A DNA stretch of 47,810 nucleotides from Candidatus Omnitrophota bacterium (GTDB lineage Bacteria; Omnitrophota; Gorgyraeia; Gygaellales; Gygaellaceae). The first letter of the stretch is position 1. The number at the start of each line of letters is the position of its first letter. The notes under the pieces are model-generated. The model worked only from the letters and a program-made list of their open reading frames with translations, made no database searches and was not told where the DNA came from. This document shows positions 39,905 through 47,810 of this stretch, in pieces. The DNA lies in the NCBI GenBank assembly GCA_018400015.1, contig JAGYNB010000006.1:1-47810 (forward strand), written 5' to 3'. A program made the position numbers and the translations under genes.

Positions 39905-41962
39905 TTAGACAAAAATTTCAAGTAAATTTTTTGCTTTATCAATCAATTCTTCTGCCTGAATAGCATCCTGCGGATAACTTACCTTTGAAAAACCAATCTT
40001 CATATCTTTATATTCCGGTAAAGACTGTTTAAAAGCAAGTAAAGAATTCTTAACCGCGTCTTTAAGCTTAAATATCTGCTGCTCGTTCATATCCATAATA
40101 ACAACCACACACATCTCCGTATCATCTTTAAATCTATAATGAAACATATGGCTTACTTTCCCCTGCACGATATCACGTATAGAAGACTCAATTTCATTAA
40201 ATACCTGTTTTGCGTTTTTCCCAATCTTGGCGCAAAAACTATTTAATTCACTACAGCCAACTGCAAATAGATGCAGCTCTTTCTGAGAATCATGGGCATA
40301 TCTGATCTGATTGGAAAGCTGTTCAACATAGCCTAACTCTTCCCTGTAAACAGGCAATGTGAAAATAAATTTTGTTCCCAAACCAATCTCGCTTTCTACC
40401 CAAATTTTACCTTTATGCAATAAAACAATACTGCGGGTAATCGTAAGTCCTAGGCCAGTTCCTTTTTCTCCTGTGCCGGGCTGCCTATCAAGCTGTGTAA
40501 ACTTATCAAAAACCTTATCTAAACTTTCCTTACTAATACCAACACCCGAATCTTCGACAGAAGACTGAATAAAATCCCCTCTTCTTTCTACGTTTATTTT
40601 TATCGTACCGTCAGATGGAGTAAACTTAACTGCATTACCGACAAGATTGGTAAAGACCTGAATCATTTTATCCGTATCCACAAATACATCAGGGAGATCA
40701 ACAGGGATATTAATCTCTAAGTTAATACCTTTTGTCTCAGCCTGAGTCTTAAAGTTAGGAAGTTCCTGATTGATAATCTTGGCAAGACTGGTTTTTTCTT
40801 TTCTAAACTCAACCTTACCGGCTTCGATCTTAGAAATGTCTAAGAGATTATTAATTATACGGGTTAACCTGGTGATATTATTCTTTACAATCTGTAAATA
40901 ATTACGCTGTTCATCATTTACAGGCCCGGGAATACCATCAAGCATAATAGAAATAAATTCTTTCATAGTTGTTAATGGGGTGCGCAGCTCATGGGAGACG
41001 GTCGAGACGAATTCAGTTTTCATTCTGTCTATTTCTTTACGCTTGGTTATGTCGTGAATCATCGTAACAACTCCGAATTTTTCACCGGAGATATCCCGCA
41101 AAGGAGCCATTTCAATCCTTAAGGTCATCTTAGCAGGAACGGACAAATCAATCTCTTTTACCATCGCATTCTTATTCTGCTGGCTGAATTCCTTCAAAAG
41201 AGGCGTAAAAACAAAATCCCTTATACCCTGGGGCAATTCTGACATTCCCTCCTTAATACCGAAGATTCTTTTTGCTGCAATATTTAATGATATTATCCTG
41301 TCTTTTGAATCCGTAACTAGAATCCCTTCCGTAGCGGACTGAACAATCGCATCTACGATATTACGCTCTTCCTGCACTTGACGATAAAGCTTTGCATTAT
41401 CAATTACTAGCGCGGCCTGGCGACAAAGAATCTCCAGGATATTTACCACCTGTTCGCCAAAAATATTCTTGTTTATATGCGCGATTGCCAAAACAAGATA
41501 ACAATTAGAACGCACTTTTACGGGAATAGATGCGAATGAACCAAGCTCGAACTTATCCTTTTCCAATTCGATACCTTTATCTTTTGAAAAAAGCTCAACG
41601 CTGACTTTATCATCGTCAATCGAATCCTGAATAGATCTAGGAAGAGTGTTTATCGTACGCTGCCTGATATCCTGAACAAGTTCTCTTTTTGGATTAAAAG
41701 GAGTTTCCAAAAACAAATCTACTTTATCGTTTTCCGTAATTAAGATGCTGGCAAACTGAAAATCAATTGTTTTTTCTAATAAATCGAACAAAGACTTAAC
41801 AATTTCTGTAAATTTATAAACGGAAGAAAATAAAGAATTGACCTTATTGACTAATACCAGCTCAAAAAGCTCTTTATCTAAAATTGAATTAATCTCAGAA
41901 AGATATTTATTGGTAAGTTTATTATCGTTGTCTATTGTCTGACCCACTTTGCCTTCTGGCAC
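39905..41962 (-). CDS. GAF-PAS histidine kinase with degenerate GGDEF-like tail
   Basis: I choose the GTG at 41962, which has GGAGGT a few bases ahead (685 residues). The protein lacks membrane helices. Domains: N-terminal helical and GAF-like (about 45-190), PAS (about 200-310), HisKA with phospho-histidine H324 (STVSHELRTPL), HATPase (NLVGNAVKFTP, DSGVGIS, GTGLGLT). The last 140 residues (about 545-685) look like a GGDEF fold without catalytic residues: the expected GGDEF loop reads YRFKDDTEMCVV (609-620), while the final KIGFSKVSYPQDAIQAEELIDKAKNLL matches the usual end of GGDEF domains. It is a likely hub for the receivers around it. Confidence 0.9.
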   Translation of the reverse strand: MPEGKVGQTIDNDNKLTNKYLSEINSILDKELFELVLVNKVNSLFSSVYKFTEIVKSLFDLLEKTIDFQFASILITENDKVDLFLETPFNPKRELVQDIRQRTINTLPRSIQDSIDDDKVSVELFSKDKGIELEKDKFELGSFASIPVKVRSNCYLVLAIAHINKNIFGEQVVNILEILCRQAALVIDNAKLYRQVQEERNIVDAIVQSATEGILVTDSKDRIISLNIAAKRIFGIKEGMSELPQGIRDFVFTPLLKEFSQQNKNAMVKEIDLSVPAKMTLRIEMAPLRDISGEKFGVVTMIHDITKRKEIDRMKTEFVSTVSHELRTPLTTMKEFISIMLDGIPGPVNDEQRNYLQIVKNNITRLTRIINNLLDISKIEAGKVEFRKEKTSLAKIINQELPNFKTQAETKGINLEINIPVDLPDVFVDTDKMIQVFTNLVGNAVKFTPSDGTIKINVERRGDFIQSSVEDSGVGISKESLDKVFDKFTQLDRQPGTGEKGTGLGLTITRSIVLLHKGKIWVESEIGLGTKFIFTLPVYREELGYVEQLSNQIRYAHDSQKELHLFAVGCSELNSFCAKIGKNAKQVFNEIESSIRDIVQGKVSHMFHYRFKDDTEMCVVVIMDMNEQQIFKLKDAVKNSLLAFKQSLPEYKDMKIGFSKVSYPQDAIQAEELIDKAKNLLEIFV

Positions 41963-41980
41963 AATTACCTCCAAAAAAGC

Positions 41981-42349
41981 TTATGCAAACTTTTTTATTT
42001 TTTCATTAATCGCTACCTCTTCTATCGGTTCAGAGAGATAATCGCTTGCCCCCAACTCCATACACCAAAATAGATTCTGTTTTGGTGTTTTATTATCAAC
42101 CAAAATGACTATCGGAAGATGTTTTGTTTCATGCCTAAAACGCAGATATCTGCAAACCTGATGACTCCCAAGATCGCTCATTGCAATATCCAAAAATAAC
42201 ATCATTGGCTGATCGGAAACAATATTTTCCAAACCTCGCACTGAGCTAGTCTCTACTTCGATCTTATACCTTGTCTGATCAAGAGAATTAATTACATCTT
42301 TTAAAAAACCATCTTCCCTTAAAATAAATAAAATTCTTTCTTGCGCCAT
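41981..42349 (-). CDS. Degenerate receiver-domain protein (pseudo-receiver)
   Basis: The 122-residue protein has the receiver fold and keeps a central aspartate D54 (LFLDIAMSDLG). The acidic pair is shifted or weakened (LREDGF), the switch threonine region reads VILVDNK, and the conserved lysine is replaced by glutamate (LSEPIEE). Normal aspartate phosphorylation is therefore doubtful. It is the first gene of the 22.8 kb run and begins about 2 bases after the predicted transcription start, so its mRNA would be leaderless. A signal-independent docking or regulatory role is possible. Confidence 0.88.
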   Translation of the reverse strand: MAQERILFILREDGFLKDVINSLDQTRYKIEVETSSVRGLENIVSDQPMMLFLDIAMSDLGSHQVCRYLRFRHETKHLPIVILVDNKTPKQNLFWCMELGASDYLSEPIEEVAINEKIKKFA

Positions 42350-42357
42350 TTTATTTA

Positions 42358-42385
42358 ATTATAGAATAAATACTATTTATGTCAA
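42358..42385 (-). promoter_or_regulatory. Near-consensus promoter at the head of the receiver/pilus run, predicted leaderless
   Basis: On the minus strand a perfect TTGACA (42380-42385) and a perfect TATAAT (42358-42363) are separated by 16 bases. The expected start near 42351 is only 2 bases before the ATG at 42349, and there is no ribosome binding site in between. It is the strongest promoter match in the window. Confidence 0.8.
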
Positions 42386-42454
42386 TAATTTTATAAGTAT
42401 TTTTTATATAAGGAGTTAGTGTTTCTTCTCTGGCATAAAAATAAATAAAGAAGG

Positions 42455-45400
42455 TTACTTAATTATGCGTATTTTTTGAAGCTTGATTATTGCTTGAGGA
42501 CTAAAAACTTCCCTAATGTTTTTTGAATCTTGAATATTCTTTAAGAAATCTTCGAAGATTGATTTCTCAAACGTAACCCTATTTGACTGGATTGTATTTT
42601 TTATATATTCATGGATGCTTTTATTAGCACATGTCCTCTGGCTGCAAGAAACCCCCCTTTCAGCCACTGACTCAATATAATTATTGGCGAGTTTATTTAA
42701 CTTTTCTTTTTCAGGACTCCAAAAACCTAGTCTTGCCGCATCAAGTAAAACTGTTGTAACATCTTGATAGACATACGGATTTGACTCTGATAAAAACTTA
42801 TCTAATTCCATATCCAGGCTGTCCTCAAAAAAGACTTCCATAGTCTTGTCCCAAACACTCTCAGGCACTGCTTCAGGATTGGTTATCTGCCAACCAAGAA
42901 TATTCTCTACGTATTTTTTCATCTCTACTGCACCGCTTAAATTTTCCTTCATCATTGCTTTTAAATATACCGGATTCCAAAGCCTTGTTATCGCTTCATT
43001 AGCAAGTGCTTCTTTAAGCGTTAACACATCAGGATTATTTACATCGCGGTTATCAACAAAAAATACGCTAGTTTCACTTCCTGTCAATAAATCAGCAGCC
43101 AAGGATAATCCCCCTGAAAATTCATAAGTATGATCTAAAGATAGCGGACCGCCGAGGCGTTTTATCGAACGGGTCTGTACTACCATATCTGTTTCACTAA
43201 ATAAATCTTCCAACAGCGCGCTGTTTTTTTCACCCCAACCGCATGACGAATAAAAATAAGACATGTTGTTCAGATGTGCTTTTGCGATATCGCTTTTTTT
43301 CTGCCAACTGGAAGTATTTTTAAAAAATAAAGAAAGTCCTGTTCCGTAAAAACCTTCTTTAGGACCGAATACTCTTACTGTGCTCAATTTTTTTGCCTTA
43401 TCCTGTTCAACTCCCTGCTGTATTAAATGATCGAACAACTGGGTTGAATTTTCATTTACAAAATTAAACTGCTCCTGCATCTTTGCTTCACTTGCCAACT
43501 TGACAGCTTTTTCGATTAATTCTATTCGCGAAGCAAAGTTATCTCTGTATTCACCTGATATCTGAACCAATACATCAATTCTTGGACGAGCAAGTTCTTC
43601 TTCGGGGATCAATTCAACATTTAACACTTGGCGTTGATTACTATAGACCGGCCTTACACCCAATAAATACAATATCTGCGACTCGGTAATGCCCTGATCG
43701 ATTACAGTATTAACCCCCCAAAGAGTATAGGCAATTTTTTTTGGAAAACGGTTATTTTCTTCAATAAATTTTTTAAGTAATTTATCAGCAGCTAATTTCC
43801 CGGCAATCCAGGCCGGCTGTGTGGGTATCTCTATAGGATTTACACCATAAAGGTTTCGCCCCGTAGGAAGCGAGGCCGGGTTAAAAACAGCGTCCCCGCC
43901 GGTAGAAGGAAAAATATATTTTCCTTCTAAAAATCTTACACAAGCTGAAATTTCATCTTGGGAACTTCTAAGATCATCGATATAACTCCTTGCATTTATA
44001 AAATCCTGTTTTGCAAAAGTATACTCTGGAGAATAATCTTTTAATACCTCATCCAATGTTTCCCCATTAAAAATCCTTGAAATTATTTTTAATGCATCGG
44101 ATTCTATCTCCTGCTCTTTATGGCAGGCTAACTCTTCTTTAGAGCTATTCCCTGAGAAGTTAAATATGTTCTCTTCAAGTGAATTTCTTACCATAGAAAA
44201 AATCAGCCTTTCCTGAAGACTCCTTTCAGGCAATCTGCCATAACTGTGCATCCCTGCAGGAATAAGCTCCCTAGAAAGATGGTGAATCCGGTCATGAATC
44301 TTTTTAACTTCACTCGCAGTAATAAGATTATTTTCGATATTTAATTCGAATAGGCTATCAAGTTTATTTTCCAAAACTGAATCCGTAATTTTACGCAAAT
44401 AACCTTGCTGCAAAGAATCATCATTTATTAATAAAAATTTATGTATATCATCAATTAAATCCTTCATGCCCAATTGGCAGTCCGATTCAATTAACGCCGG
44501 TGCCAAATGAGATAAAATTACCGCCAGGGTTTTTCTTTTGGCAATCAAAGCTTCTGCTACATCATCAACTATATATATATAAGCATGAGGCAAATCCATT
44601 ATCAAAGCGTCGCTATAATTATTTTCATCTAAAAAACTTTCCCTGCCGCGCAAGAACTCCAAAGAACCATGTGTACCAAAATGAATCAAACTATCAGCAT
44701 TAAATCCATATTTTGCCCAAAGATAATTAAGGCAGTAAAAATCACTTGGCGTGTCTATAATATCGTGCTTAATAATACCGTCATCTAACGATTCTGATAC
44801 AGGCGGCTGGGGCATTATGGCAATATTGCCAAACTGCATAACTGGCAGTTTAAATAATTTCTCATCATCTGTTTTTTGAATCATAAAATCGCTTTTCAGC
44901 CAGCGTTTTTTAGCTATAATATCTTCTTTTAGTTTTTCAGGAAGCTCCTGCTTCACCCAACTCTGATAAGTCTGTATGGCCACATTTATAAAATCTTTAT
45001 CGGATAGATTATTGAAATCAACCTCGTGCCAGGGGCCAAAAAATATATTGTTTTGCTCCAATTGAATAGAAAACTCACCCCTAGAAGGCAACTTACCAAT
45101 GTTAAAACCACTCGATTTTAATACTAACAAAAAATTATAAAGGCTTTCGGATAAATTAAGCCCGCTGACATTTACAGAAGATTTTCCAAAATCGCGGTAA
45201 TAAAACACAACAACTTTCTTCTTAGAGTTATCCTTAGTACGCAATATATTCCATCTTTTTAACCTCTTGGCTAACTTATCAATCCTTTCTTCTATCGGAA
45301 CAAGCGTGGCTAAAGCGCCAGCCTCTTCATCGCTAAGCGCTGAAACTGCCACCGGTTCAATCCCGGAATCTACTTCAGGCATCACCAATGACTGAGCCAA

Positions 45401-46291
45401 CAAAGGTGCGACCATACGGTTAAAATTATTTTTCCAATCAGAATAACTTTGTTGCAATAAGTTGACTGCTAAAAAAACCGGAGCATCGATTTGACTGAAT
45501 AAATCTTTTAACTGCTGATCATCAAAAATCCTTCCGTGTGGAGAACATACAATCAAATCGGGTTTTATCTGCTTTAGCAATCTGCCTCTTACATCTTTTG
45601 ATAATCCCATAACCGGAAAAACCAAAAACCCTTCCTGTTCAATACGATTAATTAAGAATCTCAATAGACTTTTATTTACTTCGTTTCTTGGCCCAATATT
45701 AGTAGTAACTAAAGCCAATCTTGGTTTATTTAAGGAATTTTTATCGAGTTTTTTTAAATAAACCATGTAGTCATCTATATTCTGAAAGATATTTTCATCC
45801 AAAACAAATATCCCTGATGAAGGCTTGGCCTTTAAAGAATGATTTTTCTCCTTAAACGTAAAATTATTCTTTATATAATCTAAGATTAATCTGTAATTAT
45901 TTATTCCTGCTGAATAATATGCGCTTTTAATGAAATTTCTCGATTGTATGTCTATGTTGCTGAAAAGGTCTCTTTGGGAATTAAGGTGAATTATTTTTAT
46001 ACCTAAAGTACCAAGCAGTTTTATATTCTTAGTTTCTCTTTCAGATATGTTTTGCCCCATAGTTGAAATAAATAAAACATCCCTAAAGAAAATATCCTTA
46101 AAATATACTGGTATATTTTTTATTGAATCGATCTTTAAATCTTTTTCCTGGCAGGCCTGTTTAAACTGAGAAATATCAAAATCAGCAAAACCATAAAAAA
46201 CAATCTTCGGCTGACGCAAAAACAAAAATAAAACACCGACGATAAAAATTACTATAACGAGGCTAAGGCCAAAAGTCTTAAGTCTTTTCAT
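42455..46291 (-). CDS. Membrane-anchored CobN/BchH-family tetrapyrrole chelatase (HmuS-like)
   Basis: The 1278-residue protein starts with one membrane helix (about 7-25) and then a CobN/magnesium-chelatase H body. Family signatures are LIHFGTHGSLEFLRG (537-548, H541 and E545), AGMHSYGRLP (679-688), PTGRNLYGVNP (809-819) and VLVQISGEYRDNF. Soluble CobN and BchH insert Co or Mg with ATPase partners, but no CobS/CobT or ChlI/ChlD-like gene is nearby and there is no cobalamin-synthesis gene. Known membrane-anchored CobN relatives include HmuS, which removes iron from heme in Bacteroidetes. The gene overlaps the radical SAM gene by 4 bases (ATGA), so the two are a unit. Whether it inserts or removes metal, and which, is open. 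Confidence 0.88.
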   Translation of the reverse strand: MKRLKTFGLSLVIVIFIVGVLFLFLRQPKIVFYGFADFDISQFKQACQEKDLKIDSIKNIPVYFKDIFFRDVLFISTMGQNISERETKNIKLLGTLGIKIIHLNSQRDLFSNIDIQSRNFIKSAYYSAGINNYRLILDYIKNNFTFKEKNHSLKAKPSSGIFVLDENIFQNIDDYMVYLKKLDKNSLNKPRLALVTTNIGPRNEVNKSLLRFLINRIEQEGFLVFPVMGLSKDVRGRLLKQIKPDLIVCSPHGRIFDDQQLKDLFSQIDAPVFLAVNLLQQSYSDWKNNFNRMVAPLLAQSLVMPEVDSGIEPVAVSALSDEEAGALATLVPIEERIDKLAKRLKRWNILRTKDNSKKKVVVFYYRDFGKSSVNVSGLNLSESLYNFLLVLKSSGFNIGKLPSRGEFSIQLEQNNIFFGPWHEVDFNNLSDKDFINVAIQTYQSWVKQELPEKLKEDIIAKKRWLKSDFMIQKTDDEKLFKLPVMQFGNIAIMPQPPVSESLDDGIIKHDIIDTPSDFYCLNYLWAKYGFNADSLIHFGTHGSLEFLRGRESFLDENNYSDALIMDLPHAYIYIVDDVAEALIAKRKTLAVILSHLAPALIESDCQLGMKDLIDDIHKFLLINDDSLQQGYLRKITDSVLENKLDSLFELNIENNLITASEVKKIHDRIHHLSRELIPAGMHSYGRLPERSLQERLIFSMVRNSLEENIFNFSGNSSKEELACHKEQEIESDALKIISRIFNGETLDEVLKDYSPEYTFAKQDFINARSYIDDLRSSQDEISACVRFLEGKYIFPSTGGDAVFNPASLPTGRNLYGVNPIEIPTQPAWIAGKLAADKLLKKFIEENNRFPKKIAYTLWGVNTVIDQGITESQILYLLGVRPVYSNQRQVLNVELIPEEELARPRIDVLVQISGEYRDNFASRIELIEKAVKLASEAKMQEQFNFVNENSTQLFDHLIQQGVEQDKAKKLSTVRVFGPKEGFYGTGLSLFFKNTSSWQKKSDIAKAHLNNMSYFYSSCGWGEKNSALLEDLFSETDMVVQTRSIKRLGGPLSLDHTYEFSGGLSLAADLLTGSETSVFFVDNRDVNNPDVLTLKEALANEAITRLWNPVYLKAMMKENLSGAVEMKKYVENILGWQITNPEAVPESVWDKTMEVFFEDSLDMELDKFLSESNPYVYQDVTTVLLDAARLGFWSPEKEKLNKLANNYIESVAERGVSCSQRTCANKSIHEYIKNTIQSNRVTFEKSIFEDFLKNIQDSKNIREVFSPQAIIKLQKIRIIK

Positions 46292-47619
46292 ACCCTGCCA
46301 AACATATGGTTTAATTTCATTTTTATCAAGCGTAAGATTTGTTTTGGCCTTGAATAAAATTCAAAATAGGCCTTGTCATGCATTTTCTTAACCATCTTAC
46401 CGTCATAACCGGAAAACTCAAAAGGAATCAGATATTTATGATAATTTAAAGATTCAAGATTGCTCTTATAGGCAAACGTTGCCTTTGCGCTTAACTGATT
46501 ATAATATTTAGTCCCGGGTAACGGTGTTGCGATATGAAAACCGGCAATATCCAAAGGCAGGCTTTTGGCAAACTTAATCGTATCTTTCATTGAATTATAA
46601 TCATCATAAACAAACCCGAGCATAAAAAAACCTAACGTATATAAACCCGCTTTTTTCGCTAAGGATATTGTTTTTCCTACCTTTGAAAGATCAAGACGTT
46701 TGCTTACCTTATCCAACACCTTTTGACTGCCTGATTCGATACCAAAAGCAACGAATGAAAACCCTGCTTTTTTCATCAAACGAAACATCTCTTCATCGCC
46801 GATATCTGAACGTATGCCTGCAAAAACAGAAAAAGAAATATCCTTATATCCGCGCTCTATTATCTTTGAACAAATTTCTTTGACCCTATCTGGATAAAAA
46901 GTAAAATTATCATCTGCAATGGAAATTCCTTTTACCCCAAATCTATTAACCAACTCATCGATCTCAGCAAGGATATTTTCAACGCTTCGCAGCCTTAATT
47001 GATACCCATGGATATTTTTTGTACAGAATACACAATCATATGGACAGCCACGGCTTGTTAAAAACAAAACGAATGGCTGTTTTATGTAACCTCTTCTTTT
47101 GACAACAGGCCTGTACTTACCTAAATCAAAATCTTCCCAGGCGGGAAAATTAATAGAATCGATATCATTAATAAATTCTCTTTTTTGATTGATAACAACC
47201 TTGCCTTTATCAAAATAAGCGATTCCTTTGATTTCAGATAAGGCCTTACCCTGCATTATCTCAACAACAATATGTTCGCCCTCTGATAAGACTACAATAT
47301 CGCAATATTCAGGAATCAGCTCCTTATAAATAGCTGCTGCCTGCGGCCCGCCGAAGATTATTTTTTTATCAGGGAATTTTTCTTTAATAAAACCTGCTAT
47401 GGAAACCGCGCTTTCGATATTGCCGATTGTAGCTGTTATGCCCACATAATCAAAAGATGCTGCTAAAGAAAAAATCTTATTTAAATAGTCCTGCTCGATA
47501 TTGCAATCAATTATTTTATAAGCGAATTTTTTCTTTTTTAATGCGCTTGCTAGATATCCAAGTGCCAAAGCAGGCACAAACACATAAGGTTTGTAATCAA
47601 GCGGATTAATTAGGAGCAT
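46288..47619 (-). CDS. B12-binding-domain radical SAM protein
   Basis: The 443-residue protein has an N-terminal B12-binding-like Rossmann domain (about 1-140, with VGITATIGNIESAVSIAGFIK, then IIFGGPQA and VVLSEGEH) and a radical SAM barrel with the cluster motif CPYDCVFC (C192, C196, C199), followed by IADDNFTF and FGIESGSQKVLD. Family members include BchE and many methylases and cyclases; the reaction here is not predictable. It ends in a 4-base overlap with the CobN-like chelatase gene, which points to tetrapyrrole work. I see no ribosome binding site before the ATG at 47619. Confidence 0.92.
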   Translation of the reverse strand: MLLINPLDYKPYVFVPALALGYLASALKKKKFAYKIIDCNIEQDYLNKIFSLAASFDYVGITATIGNIESAVSIAGFIKEKFPDKKIIFGGPQAAAIYKELIPEYCDIVVLSEGEHIVVEIMQGKALSEIKGIAYFDKGKVVINQKREFINDIDSINFPAWEDFDLGKYRPVVKRRGYIKQPFVLFLTSRGCPYDCVFCTKNIHGYQLRLRSVENILAEIDELVNRFGVKGISIADDNFTFYPDRVKEICSKIIERGYKDISFSVFAGIRSDIGDEEMFRLMKKAGFSFVAFGIESGSQKVLDKVSKRLDLSKVGKTISLAKKAGLYTLGFFMLGFVYDDYNSMKDTIKFAKSLPLDIAGFHIATPLPGTKYYNQLSAKATFAYKSNLESLNYHKYLIPFEFSGYDGKMVKKMHDKAYFEFYSRPKQILRLIKMKLNHMFGRV

Positions 47620-47659
47620 AATGATTCAATCAAGGGTGAGTTTGTTTTACGAATAAAGA

Positions 47660-47810
47660 TTACCTGACTTCTCTCCACTGGTATATGGTAGTACCGCCGG
47701 GCTGAATAGCGCCAAAAGTCAACTCACCTTCTTCTATATCGAATATGTCCTGTTCCGGAAGAGGCGTGACTGTAACTTTTTCCGCCATCATATTTTCAAC
47801 CTTAATAATT
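47660..47810 (-). CDS. C-terminal end of an unrecognised protein (5' end outside window)
   Basis: An open frame enters from the right edge and stops at TAA 47660-47662. The last 49 residues end with GELTFGAIQPGGTTIYQWREVR. I do not recognise it; the segment is acidic and then ends in a beta-like stretch. The radical SAM gene begins 40 bases further on, so co-transcription is possible. Because only a fragment is visible, treat as a partial gene of unknown function. Confidence 0.55.
   Translation of the reverse strand, partial: IIKVENMMAEKVTVTPLPEQDIFDIEEGELTFGAIQPGGTTIYQWREVR

Noticed and set aside
42455-46291. Ordinary cobaltochelatase CobN of aerobic cobalamin synthesis
   Set aside because: The protein has an N-terminal membrane anchor, no CobS/CobT partner and no cob/cbi neighbours, and the setting appears anaerobic. 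It is not fully excluded, so it is kept as an alternative.

Overview
The window is a compact, AT-rich bacterial segment. Every gene I can support lies on the minus strand, spacing is tight (many stop/start overlaps of 1 to 29 bases), and no stretch over 300 bases lacks a gene. TonB-dependent receptors, a secretin, lipoproteins and Rnf subunits point to an anaerobic, diderm bacterium. The gene mix (archaeal-type Thi4, DUF39/HcyS with an NIL-ferredoxin partner, PilMNO plus GspG-type pseudopilins, many stand-alone receivers) is reminiscent of uncultured phyla such as Omnitrophota. That placement is an inference and not proven here. I see no rRNA, CRISPR array, insertion sequence or phage gene.

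Layout, read in the direction of transcription from right to left. (1) 47810-42455: the end of an unknown gene, then a B12-binding-type radical SAM enzyme overlapping a 1278-residue membrane-anchored CobN-like chelatase. (2) 42349-19541: one uninterrupted 22.8 kb run. It opens with a near-consensus promoter placed so that the first mRNA would be leaderless, followed by a degenerate receiver, a large histidine kinase and five single-domain receivers. Next come pilM, pilN, a pilO-pilP-like fusion, a secretin with a huge coiled-coil tail, pilC/gspF, four pseudopilin genes and pilB/gspE. It ends with a histidine kinase, a receiver, a TonB receptor, an ABC-type binding protein, another kinase and a receiver-GGDEF protein. 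(3) 19453-7638: a second long run from its own promoter. It holds sulfide-type Thi4, a PP-loop ATPase, CysK, HcyS, NIL-ferredoxin, a TonB receptor, MnmA, NadA, a DUF3108 protein, an M48 protease, a zinc-ribbon protein, a MazG-like protein and two lipoproteins. (4) 7590-4726: an NSS transporter with a promoter that predicts a leaderless mRNA, a 34-residue small subunit, a DUF3568-like lipoprotein and a nuclease lipoprotein. (5) 4684-3253: tRNA-Phe and tRNA-Thr from a strong promoter, with an MFS transporter beginning 8 bases after the second tRNA. (6) 3216-1: rnfC, rnfG, rnfD and rnfE, the last cut by the window edge.

How the parts may work together: Rnf couples ferredoxin oxidation to NAD reduction and an ion gradient, which would suit the Na+-driven NSS transporter. 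The sulfur run makes thiazole, cysteine, homocysteine and thiolated tRNA and looks built around free sulfide. The pilus/secretion run is bracketed by phosphorelay genes and ends in what looks like an outer-membrane uptake and sensing module. The radical SAM plus CobN-like pair has no cobalamin-synthesis neighbours and resembles tetrapyrrole chemistry (BchE/BchH, or the heme dechelatase HmuS). It is the best candidate here for an undescribed system.
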